The notes beneath the pieces are model-generated. The model did not search any database, was not told the DNA's origin, and saw nothing but the letters and a program-made list of their open reading frames with translations. A stretch of DNA of 64,000 nt from the NCBI GenBank assembly GCA_026913215.1, contig JAPTYK010000001.1, forward strand, positions 5,332,001 to 5,396,000. The letters are read 5' to 3'. This DNA is from Streptomyces diastatochromogenes (lineage in GTDB: Bacteria; Actinomycetota; Actinomycetes; Streptomycetales; Streptomycetaceae). Made by a program: the position numbers and the translations under genes. Below are positions 1 through 12,666 of this stretch, piece by piece (positions within the stretch are counted from its first letter, which is position 1; each line of letters begins with the position of its first letter).

Positions 1-2044
1 GGTAGTCGTGCCGCACCACCGGCGAGAAGTTGCACACCGCGAGCAGCGGCGAACCGAAGCCGTCGAAGCGCAGGAACGCGAAGACGTTGTCCTCGGCCGC
101 GTCCCCCACCACCCACTGGAAGCCCTCCGGGACGGTGTCCCGCTCCCACAGCGAGGGCGTCCCCGCGTACACCGTGTTCAGGTCCCGGACGAGGTCCCGC
201 ACCCCCCGGTGGTCCGCCTCCGCCCCGTACGCCGGATCGAGCAGCCACCAGTCGGGACCGTGGTCCGCCGACCACTCCGCGCCCTGCGCGAACTCCTGCC
301 CCATGTACAGCAGCTGCTTGCCCGGGTGCGCCCACATGAAGCCCAGGTAGGCGCGGTGGTTGGCCCGCTGCTGCCACCAGTCGCCCGGCATCTTCGACAC
401 CAGCGACCGCTTGCCGTGCACCACCTCGTCGTGCGAGATCGGCAGGATGTAGTTCTCGCTGTACGCGTACACCATCGAGAACGTCATCTCGTGGTGGTGG
501 TACTTGCGGTGCACCGGCTCCTTCTGCACGTACTCCAGCGAGTCGTGCATCCAGCCCATGTTCCACTTCATGCCGAAGCCCAGACCGCCGAAGCCGCCCG
601 GACCCACCTGGTCCGTCGCCCGCGTCACCCCGTCCCAGGCCGTCGACTCCTCGGCGAAGGTCACGACACCGGGGCAGCGGCGGTACACGGTGGCGTTCAT
701 CTCCTGGAGGAAGCGCACCGCGTCCAGGTTCTCCCGGCCCCCGAACTCGTTCGGCAGCCACTCGCCGTGCTCCCGCGAGTAGTCCAGGTAGAGCATCGAC
801 GCCACCGCGTCCACCCGCAGCCCGTCCACGTGGAACTCCTGGCACCAGTACACCGCGTTCGCGACCAGGAAGTTCCGCACCTCCTTGCGGCCGTAGTCGA
901 ACTCCAGGGTCCCCCAGTCCGGATGGTGCGAACGGCGCGGGTCCTCGTGCTCGTACAGCGGCCGCCCGTCGAACTCCGCGAGCGCCCAGTCGTCCTTCGG
1001 GAAGTGCGCCGGCACCCAGTCCATCAGCACCCCGATCCCCGCCCGGTGCAGCGCGTCGACGAGGAACCGGAAGTCGTCCGGGGTGCCCATGCGGGCCGTC
1101 GGCGCGTAGAACCCCGTCACCTGGTAGCCCCAGGACCCGCCGAAGGGATGCTCGGTGACCGGCATCAGCTCCACGTGCGTGAAGCCGAGATCGCGGACGT
1201 ACGCCGGCAGCTGCTCGGCCAGCTCGCGATAGGTGAGCCCCGGCCGCCAGGACGGCAGGTGCACCTCGTAGACCGAGATCGGCGCCTCGTGCGGCGGACG
1301 CGCCCCGCGCCGCTCCATCCACTCCGCGTCGTCCCAGACGTAGTGCGACGCGGTGACGATCGACGCCGTGTTCGGAGGGCACTCGGTCCGGCGGGCCATC
1401 GGGTCCGCGCGGACCGTGTGCGAGCCGTCGGGCCGCGCGATGTCGTACTTGTAGACGGCGCCCTCCCCGACCCCCGGCACGAACAGCTCCCACACGCCCG
1501 TCGACCCCAGCGAACGCATCGGCAGCGCCGTGCCGTCCCAGTGCGTGAAGTCACCCGTGACCCGCACCCCCCGCGCGTTCGGCGCCCACACGGCGAACCG
1601 GGTGCCCGCGACGCCCTCGTGGGTCATGGGATGGGCGCCGAGCGCCGTCCACAGCTCCTCGTGCCGCCCCTCGCCGATCAGGTGCAGGTCCAGCTCGCCG
1701 AGCGAGGGCAGGAAGCGGTACGGGTCCTGGACGGGCAGCTCGTCCCCGTCGTACCGCACCCGGAACTCGTACGCCGGCACCTTCCGCAGCAGCGGCACGA
1801 ACACCGAGAACAGCCCGTCGCCCTCGTCGTCCATCAGGAACCGCTTGCCCTTGGCGAGGACGGCGACCTCCTTCGCCCAGGGGCGCAGCGCCCTGATGAC
1901 GACCCCGCCCTTCACCGGGTGCGCGCCGAGCAGACCGTGCGGATCGTGGTGCTCCCCGGCGAGCAGCCGGGCCCGGTCGCCCGGGTCGAGCACGGGCGCC
2001 TTCCGTACGGTGCTGGACTTCTTGCCTGCGGGACGGCCGGTCAC
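1..2044 (-). CDS. glgB: 1,4-alpha-glucan branching enzyme GlgB (3' end outside window)
   Basis: Transfers alpha-1,4 chain segments to alpha-1,6 positions to branch cytoplasmic glycogen. About 681 residues are visible in one uninterrupted frame; the C-terminus lies off the left edge. An N-terminal carbohydrate-binding module (about residues 120-220) precedes a GH13 barrel. Visible landmarks are DGLRVDAVASMLYLD (nucleophile Asp), VVTFAEES (acid Glu) and ILPISHDEVVHGK (third carboxylate). The GTG start at 2044 follows a GGAGGC-type ribosome site. It is the last gene of the glgE-treS-mak-glgB series, which fits branching of the linear glucan made by GlgE. Its unbroken frame contrasts with the neighbouring mak. 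Confidence 0.95.
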   Translation of the reverse strand, partial: MTGRPAGKKSSTVRKAPVLDPGDRARLLAGEHHDPHGLLGAHPVKGGVVIRALRPWAKEVAVLAKGKRFLMDDEGDGLFSVFVPLLRKVPAYEFRVRYDGDELPVQDPYRFLPSLGELDLHLIGEGRHEELWTALGAHPMTHEGVAGTRFAVWAPNARGVRVTGDFTHWDGTALPMRSLGSTGVWELFVPGVGEGAVYKYDIARPDGSHTVRADPMARRTECPPNTASIVTASHYVWDDAEWMERRGARPPHEAPISVYEVHLPSWRPGLTYRELAEQLPAYVRDLGFTHVELMPVTEHPFGGSWGYQVTGFYAPTARMGTPDDFRFLVDALHRAGIGVLMDWVPAHFPKDDWALAEFDGRPLYEHEDPRRSHHPDWGTLEFDYGRKEVRNFLVANAVYWCQEFHVDGLRVDAVASMLYLDYSREHGEWLPNEFGGRENLDAVRFLQEMNATVYRRCPGVVTFAEESTAWDGVTRATDQVGPGGFGGLGFGMKWNMGWMHDSLEYVQKEPVHRKYHHHEMTFSMVYAYSENYILPISHDEVVHGKRSLVSKMPGDWWQQRANHRAYLGFMWAHPGKQLLYMGQEFAQGAEWSADHGPDWWLLDPAYGAEADHRGVRDLVRDLNTVYAGTPSLWERDTVPEGFQWVVGDAAEDNVFAFLRFDGFGSPLLAVCNFSPVVRHDY

Positions 2045-2180
2045 GGGGGTGCCTCCTGGGGGCAGGGAAGGAGTACGGGAACGGAACGGCGCGGCGGCGG
2101 GCCGGGACACTCGGCCGAACGGGGCGCGTCGGGCTTTCGCAGGCGGGAGGTGGTGCGGCGGGCGGCCGCACTGCGCCGAA

Positions 2181-2213
2181 CGTGTCGGGCCCGCCCGCCG
2201 CGGTCCCGACACG
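2181..2213 (-). terminator. GC-rich hairpin after mak
   Basis: A 9-bp perfect inverted repeat, CGTGTCGGG and CCCGACACG, with a 15-nt loop, lies in the 176-bp gap just downstream of the mak stop and upstream of glgB. It has no U tract, as is usual in Streptomyces. It could instead weaken read-through into glgB. Confidence 0.45.
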
Positions 2214-2220
2214 CCGCGGT

Positions 2221-3551
2221 TCACCGGGCCGCGAGGCGTTCGATCGCGGACATCGGGACCGGGAGCCAGTCCGGCCGGTGGCGGGCCTCGTACACGACCT
2301 CGTAGACCGCCTTGTCGGTCTCGTAGGCGCGGAGGAGGGCGGGGTCGGCGCGCGGGTCCACGCCCGCCGTCTCCGCGTATCCGGTGCAGTAGGCGGCCCG
2401 GCAGCGGGTGGCCCAGTCGGCGTTCCAGGGACGGTGGGTGCGGGCGGCGTAGTCGAAGGAGCGGAGCATCCCGGCGATGTCGCGGACGGTGGGCTGGGGA
2501 CTGCGCCGCTCGTCGAGGGGCTTCGCCGGTTCGCCCTCGAAGTCGATGACGGCCCAGCCGCCGTCGGAGCCGCGCAGGGTCTGGCCGAGGTGCAGGTCGC
2601 CGTGGATGCGCTGCACCGCGGCCCGCCGCTCGCCGCCGCGAACACGGCCCGCAGGCCCGGCACGTGCGGCAGCAGCGCCGGCACGGCCTGCGCCGCCGCG
2701 TGGAGGCGCCGGTCCATCGCCGCCGCCAGCTGCTCGGTCTCCGCGCGGGCCAGGCGCCGGGTCGGCAGGGCGGACGCGAGGGCGAGGTGGACCTCGGCCG
2801 TCGCGCGGCCCAGCGCCCGCGCCTCCGTCGTGAACTCCGTCCGTCGGCCAGCGCGTCGAGCGCGAGCCGCCAGCCGTCGCGGGAGTCCCGCAGATAGGGC
2901 TGGAGGACGCCGAGGTGGAGGCCCCGATTCGAACCAGGCCACCGGCGCCGGGACGCGCGCGCAGCCGGCCCCGGCCAGGGCGAGGGGAGCTCCAGGTCCG
3001 GATTGGCCCCGGGCTGACCCTCCGGAAGATCTTCAGGATGAACGAATCCCCGTAGACCAGGGAGGAGTTGGACTGTTCCGCGTCCAGCATGCGGGGGGCC
3101 GGGGCCGGGGGGAGGGCCGTCGTGGCGTGGAAGCGCAGCGGGCCCGTGCGGCCCGGGGTGCGCAGCCGCTCGTACAGGAGGCCGGCGAGGCGCGGATCGC
3201 GCAGTCCCTCGTACACGGCGCGTCCGGCGAGCGGGCCTGCCGGATCCGCCCGATCAGGGCGGGGGCGAGGCGGGGCGGCAGTTGGGTCCGTACGCCCAGG
3301 AGGAGTTGGTAGCAGTCGGCGGGCGTCCCGGCCGGGCGGCCCGGCTGTTCGACCCGTACGAGAAGGTGGACGAGACCGGGTCCCGCGCCGTCCAGGGGCA
3401 GCAGCTCGGTGGCCGCGTCCAGCGTGAATCCGGTGACCCGGCGGCCCTTGCCCGCGAACCAGCGCTGCCGTGGCAGCCATTCGTGGAGCAGGGGGGCGAG
3501 GGACGGAAGGAGGGCGTCCGGGGCCCGGGTGGTGGATGCGGTCTCCGGCAT
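2221..3551 (-). CDS. mak: Maltokinase (Mak/Pep2), frameshifted
   Basis: Phosphorylates maltose with ATP to maltose 1-phosphate, the GlgE substrate. The fold is aminoglycoside-phosphotransferase-like. Visible parts are the N-terminal WLPRQRWFAGKGR segment, then IHGDLHLGQTL (catalytic loop) and VIDFEGEP (metal-binding Asp), and a C-terminal RHRPDWLPVP helix. The ATG at 3551 follows an AAAGGA site. About 445 residues are expected. The reading frame changes about seven times (near 3235, 3010, 2990, 2930, 2835 and 2635, plus probably one more). Those I checked are single missing bases, for example a C lost after gagctcccc. I treat it as an intact gene in a faulty sequence. Confidence 0.88.
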
Positions 3552-3745
3552 GGCATCGCGTCCTTTCCCCGGGGTGCGCACGTGGCTTTCGTAGGCGTTC
3601 AAATGCGCAGAGTGTCCCGGATTGCGGCTGTGGCTGTCCGGATGTGCGGGACGTGTCGGAAAGGGAAGATCCGTATGGGCCCGGCAAGAAGGCCCGGATG
3701 GACCTGGATCGTGGCGTGGATCGTGTGTCGTTCACAGTGCCCGGA

Positions 3746-3769
3746 GTGGGGCGGGGGAAACCGCCCCAC
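3746..3769 (-). terminator. Hairpin downstream of treS
   Basis: Perfect 9-bp stem GTGGGGCGG and CCGCCCCAC around a GGGAAA loop, starting 29 bases past the treS stop in the 246-bp treS-mak gap. It suggests partial uncoupling of treS from mak transcription. Confidence 0.65.
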
Positions 3770-3797
3770 CCGGGTTCTTACGGGAACTTGCCCTTGC

Positions 3798-5486
<1,689 letters not shown>

Positions 5487-5490
<4 letters not shown>

Positions 5491-7571
5491 GTGGTGGGTG
5501 ACCCTCCGGTCTGCGGGGACGGTCGCAGGGCGAGTACGTGCGCGGGCGTGACGCCCGGTTCCAGGCGCACGTAAGCGGCCCTGCCCCAGTGATAGGTCTC
5601 GCCGGTGAGCTCGTCGCGCACCGGCACGGTCTCGTGCCAGTCGAGGCCGAGTTCCGGCATGTTCAACGAGAGTGAAGCCTCCTGGGTGTGGTGCGGGTCG
5701 AGGTTGACGACCACCAGGACGATGTTCGAACCCGAGCGCTTCGAGTACGCGATCACCTGCGGGTTGTCGGTGTCGTGGAAGGTCAGGTTCCGCAGCCGGC
5801 GGAGGGCCGGGTGGCGGCGCCTGATCCGGTTCAGGGCGGTGATCAGCGGGGTGATCGTCGCCCCGCGCGCTCCGCCGACTCCCAGTCGCGCGGCCTCAGT
5901 TCGTACTTCTCCGAGTCGAGGTACTCCTCGCTGCCCTCCCGCAGGGCGGTGTTCTCGCACAGCTCGTACCCGGCGTACATGCCCCAGGACGGCGAGAGCG
6001 TCGCGGCGAGCACGGCCCGCGCCTCGAAAGCGGGCCGGCCGCCCTCCTGGAGATAGGCGTGCAGGATGTCGGGGGTGTTCACGAAGAAGTTCGGCCGCAT
6101 CAGCGCGGCCGTCTCCCCGGACAGCTCGGTGAGGTACTCCGTCAGCTCCTCCTTGGTGTTGCGCCAGGTGAAGTACGTGTACGACTGCTGGAAACCGATC
6201 GCGCCGAGCGTCCGCATCATCGCCGGCCGGGTGAACGCCTCCGCCAGGAAGATCACGTCCGGATCGGCCCGGTTGACCTCGCCGATCACCCGCTCCCAGA
6301 ACACCACCGGCTTGGTGTGCGGATTGTCCACGCGGAAGATCCGGACGCCGTGGCCCATCCAGAACCGCAGGATCCGCACGGTCTCCGCGACGATCCCGTC
6401 CATGTTGTCGGGGGCCCTGTCGAACGCGATCGGATAGATGTCCTGGTACTTCTTCGGCGGGTTCTCCGCGTACGCGATCGAGCCGTCCGGCCGGTGGTGG
6501 AACCACTCCGGGTGCTTCTCCACCCACGGGTGGTCCGGCGAGCACTGCAGCGCGAAGTCGAGCGCGACCTCGATCCGCAGCTCCCGGGCCCGCGCCACGA
6601 ACGCGTCGAAGTCCTCGAAGGTCCCCAGGTCCGGGTGGAGCGCGTCGTGCCCGCCCTCCGGCGAGCCGATCGCCCACGGCACGCCCACGTCGCTCGGGGA
6701 CGCCGACAGGGAGTTGTTCGGTCCCTTGCGGTGGGTCTCGCCGATCGGGTGCACCGGCGGCAGATAGACCACGTCGAAGCCCATCGCCGCGATCGCCGGA
6801 AGCCGTTCGGCCGCGGTCCGGAAGTTCCCCGGGACCGTGCGGCCCTTCACCTTCCGCACGCCCTCCGAGCGCGGGAAGAACTCGTACCAGGAGCCGAACA
6901 GGGCCCGCTCCCGCTCCACCCGGAGCGGCAACGCGGGCGAGGAGGACAGCAGTTCGCGCAGCGGATGGCGGTCCAGGGCGTCGACCACCCGCGGGCGAGC
7001 GCCGCCGCGAGCCGCACCGCCGCCGGGCGCGACCCGTCGCGCAGCGCGTCCGCCGCCGCGAGCACGGCCTCCCGGCCGCCGCCCTTCTTCGGGACGCCCT
7101 TCGCGGCCCGCTCGTGCAGCTCGGCCCCTCGGCGAGGACCAGTTCGGAGTCGATCCCGGCCGGGATCTTGATCCGCGCCGTGTGGCGCCAGGTGGCCACC
7201 GGATCGCTCCAGGCCTCCACGGCGTACGTCCACAGGCCCTCGGCGTCCGGGGTGACCTCGGCCCCCCACCGGTCGGTGCCCGGGGCCAGTTCGCGCATCG
7301 GCGTCCACGGGCCGGGCCGGCCCGACGGGCCGCACAGCACGACATTGGCGGCGACCGCGTCGTGCCCCTCGCGGAAGACGGTCGCCGTCACCTCGAAGGA
7401 CTCTCCGGCCACCGCCTTCGCGGGGCGTCGACCACAGTCGACCGACGGGCGGACGTCCAGTACGGGAATGCGTCCCATGAGCGGATTCACGGCATCACCT
7501 GACGGGTTACGGGGGTGCGGGTGGTGGTGCGCTCTTTCTAGCTCCGTCGGCGGCCGGCGGGTTGCGGGCAT
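5487..7571 (-). CDS. glgE: Maltosyltransferase GlgE (alpha-1,4-glucan:maltose-1-phosphate)
   Basis: Extends alpha-1,4-glucan with maltosyl units from maltose 1-phosphate (GH13_3), about 695 residues. An N-terminal Ig-like domain (GRIPVLDVRP onward) is followed by a helical domain and the barrel, with GVRIFRVDNPHTKP (nucleophile Asp), DVIFLAEAFTRP (acid Glu) and a C-terminal VRDELTGETYHWG strand. The ATG at 7571 has a good AGGAG site 5-6 bases upstream and gives the MPAT N-terminus I recall for the S. coelicolor protein; internal starts near 7480 are weaker. Three single-base losses (near 7125, 6990 and 5865) together restore the original frame. It opens the operon and faces glgP. Confidence 0.95.
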
Positions 7572-7876
7572 GACGGCTCCTGTCCGCGTTCACTCGGATG
7601 GCGGGTCCACAGGGATGAACCGGGATCAACGGGAGGCTCGGGGAGACGGGTTCGGGGGCGTACCGGAGGAGCCTTCCCCGGTTCTCGGGTGGGCAATCCG
7701 GCGCTTTGTTAACTACTCGGGCGTAGGCCCGTCGGCAACCCCACGAACCGGCCGGGACGGGACGGGGGCGCTCTGGTGGGGGCCGCCGGGTTGGCCTAGC
7801 CTTCCGGGACGACAGTCGCGGACGCACAGCGTGGTGCTTCCGCTCCGGTCCGTCACGGCCTGCGAAGGTGGACAAC
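7572..7876. promoter_or_regulatory. Divergent promoter region glgE / glgP
   Basis: A 305-bp non-coding interval between divergent glgE and glgP. It has a less GC-rich patch (cgctttgttaactactcgg, about 7700-7720) that is the likeliest promoter site, but I cannot assign -35/-10 boxes with confidence. No convincing inverted repeat or riboswitch seen. Confidence 0.5.
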
Positions 7877-10421
7877 GTGAAGGCAATCCGTCGATTCACC
7901 GTGCGTCCCGTCCTCCCCGACACCCTTCGACCCCTCGCCGACCTCGCGCGGAATCTGCGCTGGTCCTGGCACGAGCCCACCCGGGCGCTCTTCGACTCCC
8001 TCGCTCCCGACCGTCCGGGCGGCGGCGATCCGGTGCGGATCCTCGGGGCCCTCGAAGCGCCCCGGCTCGCCGCGCTCGCGGCAGACCAGGAGTTCCTGGC
8101 CCGGCTGCGCGAGGCGGCCGGGGACCTCGACCGCTATCTGAACGCCCCCCGCTGGTACCAGGGCAGGCCCGGCGACGCCCCGGCGGCCGTCGCCTACTTC
8201 TCGCCGGAGTTCGGCGTCGCGGCCGCCCTGCCGCAGTACTCCGGCGGTCTGGGCATCCTCGCCGGCGACCACCTCAAGTCCGCGAGCGACCTCGGCGTCC
8301 CGCTGATCGGGGTCGGACTGCTCTACCGGCACGGCTACTTCCGGCAGTCCCTCGGCCGGGACGGCTGGCAGCAGGAGCAGTACCCCGTCCTCGACCCCGG
8401 CGAGCTGCCCGTCACGCTGCTCCGCGAGGCCGACGGTGATCCCGCCCGGATCAGCCTGGCCCTGCCCGGCGGGCGGAGTCTGCACGCCCACATCTGGATC
8501 GCCCGGGTCGGCCGCGTCCCGCTCCTCATGCTCGACTCCGACGTCGAGGAGAACGCCCCCGGCGAACGGAACGTCACCGACCGGCTGTACGGCGGCGGCA
8601 GCGAGCACCGGCTCCTCCAGGAGATGCTCCTCGGCATCGGCGGCGTCCGCGCCGTCCGCACGTACACCCGGCTCACCGGCCATCCCGCCCCCGAGGTCTT
8701 CCACACCAACGAGGGCCACGCCGGCTTCCTCGGCCTCGAACGCGTCCGTGAACTCGGCGGCGAGGGACTCGACTTCGACGCCGCCCTGGAGGTCGTCCGG
8801 GCCGGCACCGTGTTCACCACCCACACCCCGTCCCGGCCGGCATCGACCGCTTCGACCGGGCCCTCGTCGCCCGCCACCTCGGCGAGGACGGCGCGCTCCC
8901 CGGCGTCGACCTCGGCCGGATCCTCGCCCTCGGCGACGAGACGCCCCTCGGCGGCGAACCCGGCGTCTTCAACATGGCCGCCATGGGCCTGCGCCTCGCC
9001 CAGCGCGCCAACGGCGTCTCCACCCTCCACGGGGCCGTCAGCCGCTCCATGTTCGCCGGACTCTGGCCGGGCCTCGACGCCGACGAGGTGCCCATCACCT
9101 CCATCACCAACGGCGTCCACGCCCCCACCTGGGTCGCCCCGAAGCCGCCCGGCTCGGGCCGGACGCGAGCGACCGGGACCTGTGGGAGCTGCGCCGCACC
9201 CTGCGCGCACGGCTCGTCGACGACGTGCGGGACCGGCTGCGGGCCTCCTGGCGGCAGCGCGGCGCGGCCGCCGCCGAACTCGGCTGGACCGAGACCGTCC
9301 TCGACCCCGACGTCCTCACCATCGGCTTCGCCCGCCGCGTCCCCTCGTACAAGCGGCTCACCCTCATGCTCCGGGACAAGGACCGGCTGCGGGCGCTGCT
9401 CCTCCACCCCGAGCGGCCCGTGCAGCTCGTCGTCGCCGGCAAGGCCCACCCCGCCGACGACGGCGGGAAGCGGCTCGTGCAGGAACTCGTCCGCTTCGCC
9501 GACGACCCCCGGGTCCGGCACCGCATCGTCTTCCTGCCCGACTACGGCATGGAGATGGCCCGCGGCCTCTACCCCGGCTGCGACGTCTGGCTCAACAACC
9601 CCCTGCGCCCCCTGGAGGCCTGCGGCACCAGCGGCATGAAGGCCGCGCTCAACGGCTGCCTCAACCTCTCCGTCCTCGACGGCTGGTGGGACGAGTGGTA
9701 CGAGCCCGACTTCGGCTGGGCCATCCCCACCGCCGACGGCGCGGCCGCCGCCGACGAGGACCGCCGCGACGACCTGGAGGCCGCCGCCCTCTACGAGCTC
9801 ATCGAGCGCCGCGTCGCCCCCGCTTCTACGACCGGGGCCCCGACGGCGTCCCCACCGGCTGGACCGCCATGGTCCGCCGCACCCTCGCCGACCTCGGCCT
9901 GAAGGTCCTCGCCGACCGGATGGTCCGCGAGTACGTCGAGAAGCTGTACGTGCCCGCAGCCGGCGCCCACCGGGCCCTCGGCCCGGACCGGGCCGGGACC
10001 TCGCCGCCTGGAAGGCCCGGGTCCGGGAGGCCTGGCGGCGGTGGCCGTGGAGCACGTGGAGATCGGCGACGACCTCGCCGAGGCGGACGCCGAACTCGGC
10101 GCGACGCCCGTCGTCCGGGTCCGGGTCGCACTCGGCGCGCTCGGCCCCGACGACGTCGAGGTGCAGGCCGTCACCGGCCGCGTCGACGCCGAGGACACCC
10201 TCACCGCCACCCGCACCGTCACCCTCAAGCCCGCGGGCGGCCCCGACCTGGACGGACGCCTGCCCTACGCGGGCACCCTGGAGCTCGACCGGACCGGCTC
10301 CTTCGGCTGCACCGTCCGCGTCCTGCCCGCCCACCCGCTGCTCGCCCACCCGGCCGAGCTCGGCCTCGCGGCCCTGCCGGAGGAGTCCACGGGGGAGGGG
10401 GCGGGAGTGCTCCTGAGGTAG
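7877..10421 (+). CDS. glgP: Alpha-glucan (glycogen) phosphorylase GlgP, frameshifted
   Basis: Releases glucose 1-phosphate from alpha-1,4-glucan (GT35, PLP-dependent). About 850 residues, the actinobacterial long form. Visible are the N-terminal NLRWSWHEPTRALFD, YFSPEFGVAAALPQYSGGLG, the acceptor region TNEGHAGFL, FARRVPSYKRLTLM, and the PLP site EACGTSGMKAALNG. GTG at 7877 is preferred over GTG at 7868 because GAAGG lies 8 bases upstream of the former, and orthologues begin (V/M)KAIRRFTVRP. About six frame changes (near 8829, 9145, 9830, 10000 and 10040); at 8829 four C stand where five are needed. It ends 9 bases before the convergent sensor-kinase stop. Confidence 0.92.
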
Positions 10422-10430
10422 CCGGAGCCC

Positions 10431-11943
10431 TCAGGGGACCTTCGCCCTGTCGGCGAGGTGCCCGTCGACGAAGCAGAGCCGGTACACCGGGATCGCGGCC
10501 AGCACCGTGGACCGGTAGTACCGGCACTCGTCCATGCCGGACGGCTCCGCCGGGATCCGCCGCGGCGGGCCGTCCAGCGGGTGGGCGGGCCAGTCCTCGG
10601 CGTCCTCGGTGATCTCGTTCAGCGACTGCCCGATCCGCAGCCGGGCGTAGTCCTCCGGCTCCAGGTACGACTGGGCCTGCGTCCACGCGGCCACCCCGAC
10701 CATCAGCAGGCCGAGCGCGCCGAGGAGCGCCAGCGGGATCCAGATCGCCCGCGCCAGGTCCTTGCGGACCTCCCGGCGGGCCGGTCCAGCTCCCGCGCCG
10801 AGGTCGGCGCGGCGGCAGCGGCGCCGGGGGTTCCAGGGCAGGACTGCCTCCAGGACGAACCCGCCGTCCCCGGCGCCCCGGCGCGTCAGCGAACCCCGGC
10901 GAGCCGCACCCGCTCGTCGAGCCCGACGAGCCCGGTGCCCCGGAGGCCAGGCCCGGAGGGGCGGTGCTGCCCGGACCGCTCGCCACCCTGACCCGTACGT
11001 TCGGACCGTCCCCGTGACCGCGACCGAGACCGCCGCGCCCGGCGCGTGCTTGGCCGCGTTCGTCAGGCCCTCCTGGACGACCCGGTGCAGGGCGAGCCCC
11101 GACATGCCGGGGAGCGTCGGCACGGGGGCCGGGGCGAGGAGACGGAGAGGCCCGAGGCGCGGGCGCGGGAGACCAGCTCCTCGACGGTCTCCCCGGACGG
11201 GGTCGTCGGCGCCCCGGCGTCGTCCTCGCGGAGCACGCCGATGATGTCCCGCAGCCGGGCCGTCGCGTCCGCCGCCGCGCGCCGCAGCTCGCCGGCCGCG
11301 TGCTGCTGGGCGGGACCGAGCCCCGGATCGACCTCCAGGGCGCCCGCGCGGATCGCGATCAGGGCCAGGTCGTGGCCGAGGAGTCGTGCATGTCGCCCGC
11401 GATCCGGGACCGCTCCCGCAGCCGCTCCCGGTCGGCGACGGCCGCCTGCTCCCGCTCCATCCGGTCGGCCAGCTCCCAGCCGCTCCGCACCAGCCGGTCG
11501 TACTGGCGCATGTAGCGGCCGATCAGCCAGGGCGCCACGACCGCCAGGGCCAGCGTCAGCAGCAGCGTGAACCACTGGCCGAGGGAGGCGTGCGTGACCA
11601 CCGTCAGGAGCAGCCCCGCCGCCGCGACCGCCCCGAACAGCCACAGCGCCGCCCGGGTCCGCTCCTGCCGCCGCCCGGCGAGATGGCCGAAGGCGATCAG
11701 GGCCAGGCTGTACGAGGCGGTGAACAGCTCCGGCGCGGAGGCCAGGCTCGCCGCGACCACGACCGCGACCGGCACCAGCGGCCACCGCCGGCCGGCCGCG
11801 ACGCAGCCGCCGAGGAGCGCCACGCCGACGGCGACCCCGGTCCAGCTCCCGCCGTCGTCCGGGTCCGACTTCAGCAGGACGGGGACGCACAGGAGCAGCC
11901 AGAGGCCGAGGTCGAAGAGGCGTTCGCGGAGCGGTTCACGCAT
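10431..11943 (-). CDS. NarL-family sensor histidine kinase with C-terminal membrane extension
   Basis: A membrane sensor of about 505 residues. Five or six hydrophobic helices fill residues 10-150, followed by a HisKA_3 dimerisation helix (RSRIAGDMHDSLGHDLALI, phospho-His in MHDS), an HATPase domain (N-box VVQEGLTNAAKHAPG) and a final strand GGFVLEAVLPWNP. The same frame continues for about 110 residues through a transmembrane helix (IWIPLALLGALGLLMVGVAA) to an extracytoplasmic-looking tail with two Cys. No ATG or GTG precedes that helix, which argues for fusion over a separate gene. The ATG at 11943 overlaps the regulator stop by 8 bases. Several one-base losses (near 11384, 11130, 11000 and 10900). 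Confidence 0.82.
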
Positions 11944-12592
11944 CTTCGACCAGGCCCGCCTCGTACGCCAGGACCGCGAGCTGGACCCGGTTGCGCAGGC
12001 CGAGCCTGCCGAGGACGGCGCTCACGTGTGCCTTGACCGTGCCCTCGACCACATACATGCGGTCGGCGATCTCCTGGTTGGAGAGTCCCGCGCCGAGGAG
12101 TGCGACGACCTCCGCTCCCGGCCGGTGAGGGGCTCCAGGCGGGTCCGTGCCTCGGCCGCGCGGGAGAACCGCCCGCCGCCGCCGAGGGTGTCGATGACCC
12201 GCCGCGCGACCGTGGGGAGAGGGCGGCGCCGCCCCGGCCACGGCCCGGACCCCGGCGATCAGCTCGCGCGGGTCCCCGGCCTTGAGGAGGAACCCGCTGA
12301 CGCCGCTGCCGAGCGCCCGCGCGATGTACGCGTCCTCCGAGAAGGTGGTGAGCATGACGACGGCCGCGTCCGGCACCGTCGCGCGCAGCTCGGCGGCCGC
12401 GCCGAGCCCGTCGAGCCGGGGCATCCGGATGTCGAGCAGGACCACGTCGGGCCGGTGCTCGCGGGCGAGCTCGACGGCCTCGCGTCCGTCGCCTGCCTCG
12501 GCCACCACCTCGATCCCGGGGTCGGTGGCGAGGATCGCCCGCACTCCGGCCCGGATCATCGCCTCGTCGTCCGCAAGGAGCACCCTGATCAT
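11936..12592 (-). CDS. NarL/LuxR-family response regulator
   Basis: A receiver domain (residues 1-120; phosphoacceptor D54 in VVLLDIRMP, acidic pocket DDE at 8-10, LLKAGDP switch Lys) is joined to a LuxR helix-turn-helix (LSNQEIADRMYVVEGTVKAHVS). About 219 residues. It precedes the sensor kinase with an 8-base overlap, so the pair is cotranscribed. Three single-base losses (two C-run losses near 12215-12225 and one near 12117) cancel to a common frame, so the open frame is continuous but the residues between are wrong: the intended linker reads ARRVIDTLGGGGRFSRAAEA. The target genes are not evident. Confidence 0.88.
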   Translation of the reverse strand: MIRVLLADDEAMIRAGVRAILATDPGIEVVAEAGDGREAVELAREHRPDVVLLDIRMPRLDGLGAAAELRATVPDAAVVMLTTFSEDAYIARALGSGVSGFLLKAGDPRELIAGVRAVAGAAPPSPHGRAAGHRHPRRRRAVLPRGRGTDPPGAPHRPGAEVVALLGAGLSNQEIADRMYVVEGTVKAHVSAVLGRLGLRNRVQLAVLAYEAGLVEDA

Positions 12593-12614
12593 GCGGTCCA
12601 GGGTATGCAGACGC

Positions 12615-12651
12615 GCGGGCGCCCCGGAGGAACGTTCCTCCGGGCGCCCGC
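12615..12651 (-). terminator. Strong hairpin downstream of the M4 protease
   Basis: Arms GCGGGCGCCCCGGAGGAA and TTCCTCCGGGCGCCCGC pair along 17 bp with one bulged C and a 2-base centre. It lies between the protease stop and the response-regulator start, and fits a factor-independent terminator for the protease transcript. Confidence 0.8.
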
Positions 12652-12666
12652 TCCGTGCGGTGGTGC

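Noticed and set aside
8..2305. A 765-codon open frame on the plus strand opposite glgB and mak
   Set aside because: Composition is Arg/Val/His-rich with no domain motif; it mirrors the high third-position GC of glgB.
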